This document shows positions 1 through 12,443 of a stretch of 64,000 bases of DNA, in pieces; within the stretch, counting starts at the first letter, position 1; each line of letters opens with the position of its first letter. The notes below the pieces were generated by a model. It saw nothing but the letters and a program-made list of their open reading frames with translations, had not been told where the DNA came from and made no database searches. This DNA is from Pleurodeles waltl (taxonomy: Eukaryota; Chordata; Amphibia; Caudata; Salamandridae): positions 338,089,844 through 338,153,843 of the forward strand of contig NC_090440.1 of the NCBI RefSeq assembly GCF_031143425.1, written 5' to 3'. The position numbers were made by a program, and so were the translations under genes.

Positions 1-1671
1 ACCATTCAGATGCTACCAGATAATTTCCCAGCAGACATTCTACTGGGAGGGCAGGAGCTACTGCTACTTTCTTAAAGCCTGTTATTCCTCCCATTTCCAG
101 GCTCACCTTGGCCGTGGGATTGGTTCTGCTATCTGCATAAGTCACTTAGTTGAACACACCAGTTAAGACCTGCTCTGGGAAAACCAAATTTTCTGTGACC
201 ATTGTCACACTGGTTCCTGTATCTCTCAGAGCTTCCACCTCAATTCCATTGACTTTAGGCCTCTGCCTATACCTCTCCATGCTGGGAGGTAAGGTGGCCA
301 AAGTTGTGATGTCAACTCCACCCATGGACACTAAGGTGACCTCTATGTACCCTGATCCCAATCCTGGGACAACTTCCATCCCCACACCTACACTAGCAAT
401 CCCATAGGAATGCCCACCAGTGTCCAGGTTGATGACACTCAAAACATTTGCCGGCATTTGCAAGCTCCTTAAACTTTCCTGCCTTAACAGGATCATAATT
501 CTTCTCCTGGTGCCCCTACCTCTTAGAAGTGGCATGGCTCGGGGCTTCCCAACCCTGAGAAGGTTTTGGGGTCTCTTGTCAGGACTCCATGGATACTTTA
601 TCATCTTTTCCTTGGTTCTTCCCCTGGGAAGAACCATGTCCTCCCTTTATCTGGTCACCCTCTAGGGGTTTCTGGTTAACTCTGGTTCTTAACCAGTCTT
701 CTGCTGCCTCCTCCAGCTCTCTGGGGTTGGTCAGCTGAGAGTCAAATAAATACTGGTGGAGCTTCTCTTGGGCACAATTAGTAAGAAGGTGCTCCCTCAT
801 AATCAAATTGTAAAGCCCATGAAAGGTACTTACCTTGTTGCCATGCATCCAGTTCACTAGTGCCTTAACAGAGATGTCCACAAATGAACTCAGGACTAGG
901 TAGCTGTCTTCTGGGTGTCCCTAAACTTAATCCTATATTGTTCTGGGTTCAGACCAAACCTTTTAGTTAAACATCTATTAATACTACAGTATCAATCTGT
1001 CTCCTCCCCACTTAAGGTCAGAAGCCTATCCCTCCCCTCCCAGAGTTAGGGACCAATTCCCATTGAAGTGAACCCCAGTACTGAGGCATAACTCTCCTCA
1101 TGTGGCAGGCCCTCTCAAAGGCCCCCAGACATTTATCTATATCATCACCCTCTACATAGGCAGGAACCACCCCCTTGGGTAATCTGGGACAAAATCCCTC
1201 ACCAATGGACATCTCAGCTTCTCTGTTGCAGCCACCATCTCTTTTCACTCTTCTTGCATACTTTTTCTTTTCCAGGGCCAGTTTCTCTGCCTCCAAAGGT
1301 ATATATGTTTGCTGGGCCTCCAGCTCTCTTTCTCTAAGGGACAGGTGCTCTCCTTCTGAAGGGACATCCTTCCCCCAACTAGCTTTGGGTATGGCCCTGG
1401 TAACTGTGTGCAGTGAGGACCAGTCTTCCTCATCCTCACCAGGGCTTAGATGCCTTCCCTCCCCTGAGTGGTTGTAGCTGGTATCCTCCCCTACTTCTTC
1501 CTCCCCTGGAGCTTCCTCTGTGCCTACTCCTTGGGCCTCAGCCCAGGCTGTCAGGGATTTAACCAAAACATTTTTCATGAGGTTAGTGGCTGCAGGCAAC
1601 CCCCTCTCAGTACATAACCCCCTAAGCTGGATGACTGTCATTGTGAGTAGGCTAGGCAGATCAAGCTCCAT
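1..1671 (-). pseudogene. Ty3-type (Gmr1-like) gag-protease fragment
   Basis: This is the 5' coding part of an LTR retrotransposon, read leftwards from an ATG at 1671 and cut by the window edge. The first segment (1671-1018) holds a charged stretch followed by a gag core with VEGDDIDKCLGAFERAC, which matches EGDDINKWFAALERAC in the complete element at 22486. The second (881-579) continues gag with VKALVNWMHG and NLIMREHLLTNC. The third (637-146) reaches the aspartic protease, with RDTGTSVTMV at its active site. Near position 30 the protease C-terminal LLGN motif is readable in another frame. Frameshifts separate the segments, so no intact protein is made. It belongs to the same lineage as the complete element but is clearly diverged. 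Lineage call is by comparison within the window. Confidence 0.82.
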
Positions 1672-2040
1672 GATTCCCTAGTATTCTCTCAATAAAAACT
1701 TTTAGCAAGAATTGAAATCAAGAATTTAGAAAAATCACGAAAATGAAATAATTGAAATTAGTCAAAATTAAAAATCCAAAACAATTTTTGGACTAGGACA
1801 ATTTAAAGGATTTTTAATTTGCTTTACTTAAAAGTGTGATACTAAGCACAAGTAATGGATCCCACAAATGTGCAACAAAATGTTGGAAAGTGGATTATTG
1901 GTGAGAGCAGGTAAGTACCTACACTTAGCAACGGGCAACTAACCCCCATTAGGTTCAGTTAAGTCTCAATAAATTAACCCCAGCTGTCCCCCTAGTAGGG
2001 TGCTCATTATGAGTTTGGATGTATTTCCTGAAGACCACCG
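1672..2040 (-). repeat. Leader and truncated LTR of the fragment at 1-1671
   Basis: Read leftwards, this holds the end of an LTR and the untranslated leader before gag. The LTR edge is placed at 1881, where the plus strand reads TGTTGG, i.e. the LTR ends CCAACA. The next bases resemble the leader after the complete element's 5' LTR (both contain a TTG-GTTG or TTG-TTGC start, then GTGGGAT). That gives a leader of about 210 nt, compared with 271 nt in the complete element. Only about 150 nt of LTR remains before unrelated sequence begins near 2035-2040. Positions 1690-1860 are A/T-rich with no other signal. Confidence 0.5.
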
Positions 2041-2664
2041 TCTAAGCGGGTGCCGAAAGCCCGCCAGTGTCGGGGGACTGAAGACTGCCTTATTTTGAGT
2101 CACCAACAGAACACCGTTCAAAAAGAGCCAAAAATCCGAAATCGTCGACATGACCGACAGCGGGAGGGATACGCTTCCACTTCCAGCTCTGCTGCGCTGA
2201 CAACATCGAGCCTTCCATATTCCGACCCACAAATCAGCACCCTGTTCTTTGCATGGTGGTAATCATTGGCGGTCCATACCACTGCGGTCACAAATGCACC
2301 TCTACCAGAACACCACATTGGACAATACGAATACCCCACACTTGATACACATACACACACCACATACACCTGATCACAGCAATATATAACAAACCCCAAT
2401 ACACTTTTACAGTTCTTTGCATACAGAAACATTTGACAGCAAGAGGGAAGACCGCACTAACAGAAACATTGCACCTGGATTTCATAGGCACCATCACATT
2501 GAACACCCATCACACAACAGCATCACCAACACAAAACGCACATCACGACTGCACACAAACACCACAAACCAAACGCACACCCTAACACTCAATCTCACCC
2601 CAACAAACAGCAGACTCAGCATTCCCTGCACATCATATATCCCACCAACCACAACACAACCCCC
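2041..2664. other. Non-coding region upstream of Myb-like gene A, CA-rich from 2290
   Basis: There is no convincing reading frame. Positions 2041-2290 are ordinary sequence that may hold the element's end and promoter; I could not identify its terminal inverted repeat. Positions 2290-2660 are strongly biased to C and A on the plus strand (ACACACACC, CACAAACACC), running directly into the ATG of the Myb-like gene. The same bias appears after Myb-like gene B near 30500-30990, so it may be a property of this Harbinger family. Confidence 0.4.
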
Positions 2665-5600
2665 ATGGCACCACAAAAACACCCACAGTTCACAGACGAG
2701 GAGTTATTGGTCATGGTCGACGAAATCGTCAGAGTAGAGCCACAATTGTGTGGAACACAGGTCCAGCAGACATCCATAGCACGGAAAACGGAGTTATGGC
2801 AGAGGATCATCAACAGAGTGAATGCAGTGGGAAACCATTCACAGACAAGAGAGAACATCAGTAAGAGGGGGAACGACCTGTGGGGGAAGGTGGATTCATG
2901 GCATCCAGACACCAGATTGCCATCAACAAGACTGGCCCCCAGTCCCATCATGGGAGAAGAAGGCCTTGGCCATCCTACAACCCAGACAGTCTGATGGGAA
3001 TGCTAGGAGGACTTAACTCTGGTAAGCCAACAGCAGTCCTCGGGCACTATGTGCTCCTGCACAGCATGAACACCCACCACCCTAAGTGCACCAATTCACC
3101 TTGAACTTAACACCGTACCGGTCATTCCACTCCTCGTCACTAACTCCATTCCCACACAGCCCCACGTGGTGCATGGATTTCTCACACTGTAGCAAGTACT
3201 ACAACTACCACAATGCAACACTCCCAACCATTGTAGTAACCTTATAGCAAAATAATACAATGGCAACTACCAACAGTCTCAAAAAATTGCTGTTGTCAAG
3301 ACACTGTCAATACCATTACTGGTCAGCAATTGCAAGCAATGATAATGTTAGAAATCGGGTCTTTGGTTGGCAATCAGGTTACCCCCTGTCCAAGCCAGGA
3401 CCCTCACTCTGGTCAGGGTAAGTCATACACAAACCAAATTATTCTGTACCCAGCCTCTGGTAGCTTGGCACGGAGCAGTTAGGCTTAACATTGAAGGCAA
3501 TGTGTAAAGTATTTGTGCAATAAATCATGCAATAACACAGCATAACACCACAAAAATACACCACACAGTGTTTAGAAAAATATATATTTATCTGGTTAAA
3601 TGCAGGTCAAAACGATTAAGATTGGATAAGTACACTTTATATCACTGTAGGAAATAATAAAAGAAGTCTTTAGTCACTAAAAAGCAACAAATGTCTCTTG
3701 CAAGCACAAAGTACCTGGTTTGCATTCAAATTCTCCACAAGGGGCCGCAGAGGAGGAGATGTGTGGAAAACGGGGAGGTGTGCGTCAATTTTTCCGGCAC
3801 ACACAGACAATGCATCATTGAGTTTTCACTCAGGGTAGTGTTTGTGTCAATTTCTGGCACATAGACTGGGATACTCTTCGGGTTGCAGGGTTTTTGGAAG
3901 CCCCGGGGACGATGCAGAGAAATCCTGGGCATGCAGGATGAAGTCACAGGGGCTGCGTCCATCCGGTGGGTGCTGCGTGGAAATTTCTGTCACACGGCAG
4001 GCACTGCGTCGTTTCTTCTTGCAGGAGGTCAGGCTGCATCATTCCAGATCAGCTGTGCACCGATCAAGTGGGCTCCGCGTCAAAGTTTTGGTCGCGGCAT
4101 CAAAATCCTCTCGGGGAGATGGGCTGTGTCATTCTGGTTTAGCGTGCGGTCATTTTCTCACCACGATGCAGGCTGAGCGTAGTTTCTTGCAGGCTGTGCA
4201 TCAAATTTTTGCTGCACAAAGAGGTCTTTGCAGGATGAAGTATTTTTGGTCCTGAGACTTCAAGGAACAGGAGGCAAGCTTTACCCAAGCCCTTGGAGAG
4301 CACTTCTCAGCCGAGCAAGAGGGCAGCAAGGCAACAGGGCAACAGCAGGGCAGCAGTCCTTTGCAGAAAAGCATTCAGGTGAGTCCTTTTGGCAGCCAGA
4401 CAGTTCCTCTTGGCAGGTTGCAGGTTCTGGTTCAGGGATTCTTCTCCAGTGGTATCTTGTCCAGAAGTGTCTGAGTTGGTAGGGTCAGGGACCCTGCTTA
4501 AATACCCAAATGTGCCTTTGAAGTGGGGGAGACTTCAAAGAGTGGCTTAGAAGTGCACAAGATCCACTTTCAGTTCCATCCTGTCTGCCATCGTCCCAGT
4601 AGGTGGTGTGGTAGTCCTCTGTGTGAGTGCAGGCTACTGTCCTTTGACATGTAAGTGTCAGGCCCTCCACACTCCCAGCCCAGGAAGACCCATTCAAAAT
4701 GCAGATGTGTGTAAGTGTGACTGAGCATCCTCTGTTTGGGGTTGTCTGAGTGAATGCATAAGGGAGCTGTCAACTAAACCTAGCCAGACGTGGATTGTAA
4801 GGCATAGAAGGATTTAAGTGCACAGAAATGCTCACTTTCTAAAAGTGGCATTTTTCAAACAGTAATATTAAATCCAAATTCACCAGTTAGCAGGATGTTT
4901 TATTCCCATTCTGGCCATACTACATATGACATTGTTACTCCTTTCAAATCAGAATCTACCACTCAAACAGTATATGAGGGTAGCCATAATGTGAGCCTAT
5001 GAAAGAGCAGAACTCACAGCAGTGTAAAACAAATTTAGGAGTTTTACACTACCAGGACATGTAAACTACATAGGTACATGCCCAGCCTTTTATCTACATA
5101 GCACCCTGCCCTATGGGTTACTTAGGGCCTACCTCAGGGGTGACTTATATGCAGAAAAAGAGGAGTTTAAGGCTTGACAAGTACTTTTAAATGCCAACTC
5201 GAAGTGGCAGTGATACTGCATACACAGGCCTTGCAATGGCAGGCCTGAGGCATGGTTAAGGGGCTACCTAGGTGGGTGGCACAATCAGTGCTGCAGGCCC
5301 ACAGGTAGCATTTAATCTACACGCCCTGGGCACATGTAGTGCACTTTACTGGGGACTTACAAGTGGATTAAATAAGCCAATTGGGTATAAACCAATGTCA
5401 CCATGTTTTAAGAGAGAGAGCATATGCACTTTAGCACTGGTTAGCAGTGGTAAAGTGCACAGAGTCCTAAAACCAGCAAAAACAGTGTCCAAAAAGTGGA
5501 GGGAGGCAGGCAAAAAGTTAGGGGTGACCACCCTAAGGCTGTCAGGTCTAACAGATAGCAAACAACCATGTGTACCACAACTACTATATAATCATGTAAT

Positions 5601-6401
5601 GCACTTCCTCTCACTCCACAGGTATCCCTAGTACTGCCACACAGCAGAGGATCCTGGAGACTGAAAGCCAGCTCATGGAAGTAGGTCCTATTGAGGAAGA
5701 ATACCCTGGATGTCTGGCAAAGGACAACTTCCCTGGCCCATCAGGCATTACTTGTCAGCCCACTACCACCAGCCTCACCCTGCCCACAACTGTGTCCCAA
5801 GGACAGATCAATCATTAGTGTGCCCACAGTACAGGGACCGGAGTCGACACCCCAAACCCAAGACAATGAAGGTCCTGGAGTCAGTGGGTGGGGGCACACT
5901 GTGTCAGGGGCACAAGCACAGGGGGCAAGGGGCAGTGGGATGGAAGTTGGGTGCCAAGGTATGAGGCCGCAACCCAAACTGACTGGCCAGGAGGCCATCT
6001 CCAGAGTCCTGGGAGCCTACTAGCAATCCCATGACACAATGGGCCAGATGTTCACCACCTTGCACGAGAACCAGACGCTGCAGAGGGAATATGATCAGGA
6101 GGCCATGAAGCAGAGGAGCCAGGCACACAATGCTGCCATGGTCTCCATTGTAAGGGTGCTCACTGAACTCACCAGAATCCAGAATGTGTCCTCCACCCAA
6201 CAGCAGGCCCCATCCAGTAGTCTGACAACATCTGTGCCCTCAACATCTGCCCCAGCTACTGGAAATGAGGGCCAGCAAGAGGACCCCCACACCACTAGCA
6301 CCCCTACCCCTGCAGCTGAGGAACCCTCCCCTAAAGGAGGTCGTCCATCCAGACATCCTGCAGGAGCTGAGACCAAGACCAAGCACACCACCAGGAAGTG
6401 A
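2665..6401 (+). pseudogene. PIF/Harbinger Myb/SANT-like gene A, two exons, decayed
   Basis: PIF/Harbinger transposons encode a DNA-binding Myb/SANT-like protein that works with the transposase. Exon 1 runs from the ATG at 2665 to a GT donor after 3021. Residues 7 onward (PQFTDEELLVMVDEIV, later KTELWQRIINRVNAV) fit the family's trihelix Myb-like pattern. The last exon starts after AG at 5620-5621 and reads RILETESQLMEV, then a low-complexity part, then ISRVLGAY and a helical tail (TLHENQTLQREYDQEAMK) ending in a Lys/Arg-rich C-terminus at 6401. Breaks: a frameshift in late exon 1, one near 5800, and an in-frame TAG at 6021-6023. A solo LTR fills most of the intron. A polyadenylation-like AATAAA lies near 6580. 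It converges on the transposase at 7370-8479 and may belong to the same element. Confidence 0.72.
3346..5553 (-). repeat. Solo LTR inside the Myb A intron
   Basis: The LTR begins TGTTAGA and ends TCTAACA, a perfect 7-bp inverted terminus starting TG and ending CA. Flanking 5-mers are GATAA (3341-3345) and GATAG (5554-5558), a target duplication with one change. Orientation is set by matching its high-coordinate end (in reverse) to the U3 start of the complete element's LTR: both carry a hairpin around CACTGG...CCAGTG. The low-coordinate end carries the U5-like motif AATGTGTAAAGTATTTG, shared with the LTRs at 50204 and 62153. At 2208 bp and with no internal region attached, it looks like a recombined solo LTR. 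Confidence 0.72.
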
Positions 6402-7369
6402 GCCCTCTCCTGGACATTCTCCCTTGTGTGCCACTGATACATCTTGTTGACTGTCCAATGCCAAACACCATTTTCCCCTTGTTAATGGATGCAGGACCTG
6501 TGGAACCAACAACTGGACTACTCACTCTGGTGATTTCATAAACCATGACCCCACTCCACAGAACTGTGATGGTAAACACAAAATAAACACCAATAAGTAC
6601 AATTAGTGGTGTATGTTTATTCATTGTTCAAAGTGGTATCTTTGCTAACAAATAGTAATCACATGCACATATGTTTACAACAAGCTTGCCAAAGTGACAG
6701 ATGTAGCAGGAATTCCCAGCAGGTGTCAGTACATTCATATGGTAGCAACAGCCAATGGCAAGGGTGCCAACAGTCATGTCCCGAAGCAGATTGTAAACAC
6801 ACATTTGAGCTGATCAGAAACCAAAATAGGGAAAAGGTTAAATGAAGAAGCACGTAGCCCATCATAATACACATACAACAGTATTTCACATACAGGATAC
6901 ATGCTGCAGTGGATAGGACACCACATATCTACAGGCTAGGACTGTTAATCATGCACATTCAAAGTAATAGTATCATTTTATATAGTTGACACCCCCAACA
7001 GTACACCACCTTGCATACTCTATAACAGGTAGATGCCAGACCGAAGCTCAAGTACAAAATGATAGGGCTGCTGAACAGGACAAATCAAAGATGTGTACAT
7101 CCCATTGTCTTATCTATTCAGTCTGAGGACCATACAACTTGAGTTCATCTATGAGCATGAGATGTAATGGCACCAGCATTTATCACATGTGAATGCCAGC
7201 ATAGTATTTACCCTCATGTCAACTCAGCATCCCTTCTGGTTTGAAAACAAAGATGGAAGGCAGCAGTCCTCTCATACACCTTGATGCAAACAACACTTAA
7301 GCACAAAAGACACATATCGCATACAAGGTTCAACTGTTCAATAAATCTTAGACCATACATACCTGATAA
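6402..7369. other. 3' flanks between Myb-like gene A and the transposase
   Basis: About 970 bp lies between the convergent ends of the Myb-like gene and the transposase. It contains AATAAA near 6580 for the plus strand and TTTATT near 6614 for the minus strand, so the two transcripts would overlap at their 3' ends. I see no coding signal, repeat or inverted terminus in the rest. Confidence 0.4.
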
Positions 7370-8479
7370 TCATTGAAAGTATTGGCAAATTAGGTCGGTC
7401 CTGTTGTCAGCCGCTTCCTCCTCGTTGGCCTCCTCGTCAGTTTCAGGGTCACCAGCCTCAGCCACAGCTCCTGCAGCAATGCCCCCCTCCTCCAACACTG
7501 GGATGTGCCTTCTGAGGGCCAGCTTATGGAGCATGCAGCATGCAGCAAAGATCTTGGAGACTTTCCCTGATCGGTACTGTAAGGCACCACCCAAAACATG
7601 GAGGGAACGAAATCTTGCCTTCAATAGGCCAAATGTCCTCTCTATCACATGCCTCATTCATCATTGTGCCTCATTTTGCCTGTACTCCCCATATGTAGTT
7701 GGATATCTAATTGGAGTCAGGAGCCAGGGCAGGTAGGGTTATCCAGGGTCACCTGTGTGGACTTGGAACAGTACATTAGGGAACTGTGATATGCATAGAG
7801 CTGACTGTGTAGGGAGGTAATTCAGACATCTGACAATAGACACCAGTTCCCTTATCAATGAACCAGGCCCTTTCTCACTATAAATGTTACATCAATGCAG
7901 GTACACTACTGTTCCTCAGGACATAGGAATCATGTACCGAACCAGGGAATTTCGCAGTCATGTGTGACATATACAGGTCTGCAAGACACACCATTTGAAC
8001 ATTAACGAATATGTACTCTTCTAGTTTCTGTACACCTGTTCATTGGTCCTTTGAGGTACCAAGGCAATGTGAGTACCATCATTAGCCCCTATTACATGAA
8101 GCACATGAGCAATGTTGTAAAAGGCAGCCTTAACAGTGTTCAATTCTGGTCGCTGTGGGAACCTTCGATCCCTGTTCATATGCTTTAGTAGAGCATCCAG
8201 CACATCCTGTAACACTCCACTGAACATCGGCTGGGACATCCCTGCAGCCAGTCCCACAGTCACCTGATACAAGCCACTAACCAGAAAATGCAGGACAGAC
8301 AACACCTGTTCTGTTGGAGTATTGGCAGGGGGAATCCTTAAGGCTGGCAGGAGGTCTGGCTACAACTAGGCAACCAGTTCCCTGATGGTCAGACAGTTCA
8401 GTTGATAGGTCATCATATTGTGTCTCTTTTCCATAGTTTCCAGGTCTACCAAGGGCGGGTAGACTGGTGCATTCCTCAT
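7370..8479 (-). pseudogene. HARBI1-like PIF/Harbinger transposase, decayed
   Basis: This is a DDE-type transposase that would cut and paste Harbinger DNA. Reading leftwards, the likely ATG is at 8479 (product starts MRNAPVYPPLV). A helical N-terminal part ends in LVSGLYQVTVGLAAGMSQ (8021-8305), typical of the HARBI1 helix-turn-helix region. The catalytic residues are readable across frames: the first Asp in NDGTHIAL, the second in the GSVHDSYVL context near 7935, and the Glu in VIERTFGLLKARF (about 7630). GDPG and PWLLTPI precede that Glu. An acidic C-terminus ends near 7370. Two TAG codons lie near 8360, and further stops and frameshifts between 8025 and 7660 inactivate it. It faces Myb-like gene A (convergent) and Myb-like gene B (divergent), so its true partner is ambiguous. 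Confidence 0.8.
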
Positions 8480-9165
8480 CACTCCGATTTGGCAGCATCT
8501 AGGCAGGGAGACAAACAGTACTCAGTACATTTCTTACAGTGTTGTGACCGATAAATATCATAGGACAATCAGAAAGGAGAAAGGATTGGTCCTGTAAGTT
8601 GGCAGGCATGTTGCAGATGGAAACATTTACCCACACACCATTCCTACCCAGACATTATAGCAGTGCCCCATTTTGACACACTTGTGACAGAGGGACGTAT
8701 ACAGGAAATGAAGTCACGAACAAACAAAAGCTTCCACTATGTTTCACAGTACGAAATGTTCTTACATGGACTTGCACATACACCTGAAGTATTGCCAGTT
8801 GACACCCACATATGTGAGTGTCAATGAGTTGGCACGTTATATTAAGCATATTGTAAAAATGTTAAAGTAATGATGCAGTGGGATCACATAAAATCCATTT
8901 AAATATGTAAAATGGCAGCCGCCTGTCCTGCATGCAGAGGACAGATGGAAGTGACCTAATTCTGCCTGCGGGAGTCGACATGGCGGAAGATGGTCTGAAC
9001 CACTGTGCAAAACTGCGGCCAATGATGATCACTGCCGGCAGTGACAGTCATGACCACAGGAGGCGTGACCGCCATTTTGAATAGCCCAGCTCACTTGACT
9101 CCTGACAATCGAGCAATCAAGACCTCCACTGCGTGAGCTGCTGTGTTCTGCATCCTGGAGCCACA
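8480..9165. other. Head-to-head region between transposase and Myb-like gene B
   Basis: About 690 bp separates two divergent start codons. It could be a shared promoter or the junction of two Harbinger elements. The part at 8930-9110 is GC-richer and contains several GGCGG/CCGCC-like pieces and TGACAGTCATGACC, but I find no clear terminal inverted repeat or target duplication that settles the question. Confidence 0.35.
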
Positions 9166-10691
9166 ATGGCCTGTACTGCAGGGGCTGGGGTTCCAGCCTT
9201 CACTCCAGAAGAACTGGAAAAACTGGTGTCAGGGGTCCAGATAAACAGGTCAGTACAACATTTGATTACTTACATCTTGGGTGTTTTTTGACAGGGAAAG
9301 TGTGTGCACATTGAAATGGGATGTCTGAAAGGTAGAATGGTATTGTAATCATGTGTGTGGTGCACAGTGTACTGGGTATGTGCATGTGCTGTGTATGTTG
9401 TATGTCAGTAAATGCTAGTGATGTTTAGTATCATCTACATGATGTTCTAATTTTTTCTCTGTCTCCCATGCAGGTCAGTGCCCATCAGAAGAAAGTGTTA
9501 TGGAGAGCCATCACCAAACAAATACAGACACTGGGGGTCCATAGCCGGCAGAGCACCCACTGCAGGAAGCAGTGGGAGGACCTGAAACAATGGTCCCGGA
9601 AGACCGGAGATGCCCAGTTCGGGAGGTCCTCCTAATGAGGAAGGGGTGCTCATCTGACCCTGACCCCCCTAATGGCCCACATACTTGCAGTGGCCTACCC
9701 CAATTTGGATGGGCGCTTGAGGGCAGCACAGCAGCCACAAGGGGGTAAGTGCAGACTGTTAGGTGACATTTTAAAGGTGTTCTACTGTGTCCCTTACTGG
9801 GCATAGGTATTGACAAGGTCTAATGGATCTAGAGGAGAATACAGTCATGGTTGTGACTCCAATTGTGTTGCAGTGATATGCGTTAGCTTTGTAAAGCCAT
9901 GTAAGCATTGATGTGGTGGTGCTGTACCAAATTGTCAACTGCAATTGGGAAATACTTCAATGTTGAGGCATTCTACAACTTTCATTCTCTAACCCTGATT
10001 CTACTTTACTCAGCCAAAGTTATCTTGTTAGCTCTGTATTTGGGTCATGATAGGTGTGTGTAGTGTACATTGAAAGAGGATTAATTGCAATTTAAAAGGA
10101 TATCTGTACAAGATGTTTTCCACACTTGCCTCTCATTTTGTCTTTGTATACAGTGCCTCTGAAATGTACTTATTTTTCATTGTGTTATGATTGACATGTA
10201 GGTAAATAAGTTCATGGAGTTAATGAATAGACATGAGTGCAATAGATGAAAGGCATGAGGAGGTTCAATATTGTCTCTTGGGTGAAGAGGTGAGGTTATA
10301 GGTTGCATAGTTAGTCATGGCTACCTGAGCTATGTTTATAGTAATTGTATCATACCCACTAATAGCCACAGCCTGAATAAGTGGATATTTGGTTGGTATG
10401 TGAACAAGATGAGTAGGTATTGACCCTTTCTCTCCCAACCTCCTTCTCTCTTCTACTCTGCCTATGTGTGCAATAGCATCATCTGGTGAAGGAGAAGGGG
10501 CACTGGCGAGTGGAGAAGCTGCATCCCACAGGACCCAGGACGAGGGAACCAGTGGGACGGAGGGCAAAGGGAGTGCCACAGGAGAGACTGGATCAGCGAC
10601 ACCATCTTCTTCAGATTCCTCCTCCGATGGCAGTGTCCTGGTGGTGGCAGACCCATCTGGGACCATCCCAGAACCAACCAAGGCAGACACA
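9166..10691 (+). pseudogene. PIF/Harbinger Myb/SANT-like gene B, exons 1-3
   Basis: Exon 1 runs from the ATG at 9166 to 9248 (product includes PAFTPEELEKLVSGVQ), followed by a GTCAGT donor. Exon 2 begins at 9479 and reads AHQKKVLWRAITKQIQTLGV, then CRKQWEDLKQWSRK, which is the rest of the Myb/SANT-like fold. After a stop and frameshift near 9635, MAHILAVAYPNLDGRLRAA is readable up to the GTAAGT donor after 9744. Exon 3 starts at 10477 (phase agrees with exon 2). It encodes a Ser/Gly/Glu-rich linker (GETGSATPSSSDSSSDG) until about 10690, where a LINE interrupts it. The protein would be the DNA-binding partner of a Harbinger transposase. The gene continues at 18214 and 30471. Confidence 0.72.
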
Positions 10692-12341
10692 TTGGACTCC
10701 TATTTAAAACAGAAGAAAACCATCAGCACCAACCCCTTTACTAAAATACCCTTTAAGAATAAACCATCCCAACCTCTACAGTCCTTCAAACAAATATCCC
10801 AGGATGAATTTATGGATTTGGTCAAAGCAAGCAGACCTTCTGGTTGCCCTTCTGACCCTTGCCCACCACAGATCTTCAAGAACATCCTGCTATCTACTTC
10901 CGCTGCCACACCTGTAAGAAGAATCATCAACAACTCTTTAACTTCAGGAACTTTTCCTACAGACCGGAAAAAGGCATACATACGACCATTATTAAAGAAA
11001 ACAAATCTAGACCCGCAAGACCCCAACAACTACAGACCTATAACAAATGGACCTTTCCTGGGCAAATTGATAGAAAGAGCAGCATTCGCCCAGATGTCAC
11101 AATTCATTGAAGACAATTCTATACTTTCAGACTTCCAAACTGGTTTCCGCCCAGGAAGAAGCACTGAATCGGCACTCATGGCAATCTGGGACGATCTTAA
11201 AAACACAGTTGACCGAAATGGAGTTGCTGCACTACTTCTCTTGGACCTCTCAGCTGCCTTTGATACGGTTGACCATGACACCCTAACTCAAAGACTCCAC
11301 GAAGCCGGCATACAAGGGATTGCACTCGACTGGATTACTTCCTATCTCCAAAAAAGAGCAAATATCATCCACTCACCCCCCTTCTCATCCGAACCCTACC
11401 TCACAAAAACAGGGGTCCCCCAAGGGTCAATCATCCCACCTTTGCTTTTTAACATCTACATGATATCTTTACCAGAACTGATCAATGATTTCCATCTCAC
11501 ATGCTACAACTATGCAGATGACACACAAATACTACTTCAATTAGAAGACCCCAAAAACATTGAAAACTCTCAAATCTTCAGTTGCCTCAGAGTCGTTGTC
11601 CAGTGGATGACCTGGAGCCATCTCAAACAAAATACCTCCAAAACTGAAATACTCATATGTGGTGACTGGAAACTTTATGACCCTCTGTGCGTCTGGCCTG
11701 ACGATCTCGGACCACCTCCTCAATTATCCAAGGAAGTGAAAAACCTAGGAATCACCATGGATTCCAAACTAACTATGAATGCCCAAGTAGACATATTAGC
11801 ACGCACAAGCTTCATCACCTTAAAGACTTTACGACGCATTTTCCCTCACCTCGGATTCCCACACAAGGTGCAAGCTACTATCTCACTTGTATTATCCAAA
11901 CTGGATTATGCCAATAGCCTCTACCATGGATCATCTCTATCTGTTATGAAAAAACTACAACGTATCCAGAATTCCGCAGCCAGGCTACTACTACATATAA
12001 AGCCGCAAGCCCACATCTCCCCTGCCTTGAGAGCACTACACTGGTTACCCGTTGCCTGAAGATGCACTTTCAAGCTGCTTTGTATCACCCACAAAGCTAT
12101 ACATGGAACAGGACCGCTTTTCATCAGAAAGAAAATTACCAAATACATCCAACAAAGAACCCTCCGCTCAAGACTGGCACCCCGCCTTAGAACACCACCA
12201 TACAAGAAAAAGACTGTAGGTGGTACATCCTTCTCCGTCCAAGCAGTCAAACTATGGAATTCATTACCCCCAACTATAAGAGCCACAGATAACTTTCTTG
12301 TTTTCAGGAAACTACTCAACAGTTGGCTCTTTCCTTCATAA
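10692..12341 (+). pseudogene. L2/CR1-like LINE reverse transcriptase, 5'-truncated
   Basis: The frame stays open from inside the Harbinger exon through most of a non-LTR reverse transcriptase. Motifs appear in order: NNYRPITNGPFLGKLIERA, SDFQTGFRPGRSTESALM, LLLDLSAAFDTVDH, the GVPQGS turn, catalytic YNYADDTQ, then LVLSKLDYANSLY and RIQNSAARLL near the C-terminus. A TGA at 12057-12059 stops it, but the same frame continues with the usual tail, including SVQAVKLWNSLPP, to TAA at 12341. The endonuclease domain is absent, as expected from 5' truncation during insertion. The YADD active site is intact. It belongs to the L2/CR1/Rex group; I cannot choose among these by eye. It interrupts Myb-like gene B. 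Confidence 0.85.
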
Positions 12342-12443
12342 CCACCTTTTTCAAACAACTATGAACTACATATGCCTATGTGGATAATTATTTTTTTCAG
12401 ATTATATGTATATTTCTATTTATTTATAGTTTCTTTGGAAACT
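12342..12443 (+). other. LINE 3' untranslated region, first part
   Basis: A/T-rich sequence between the LINE stop codon and the first satellite unit. It ends GAAACTA, which matches the last satellite bases GAAACTA near 17396, so a short direct repeat brackets the array. Confidence 0.5.
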
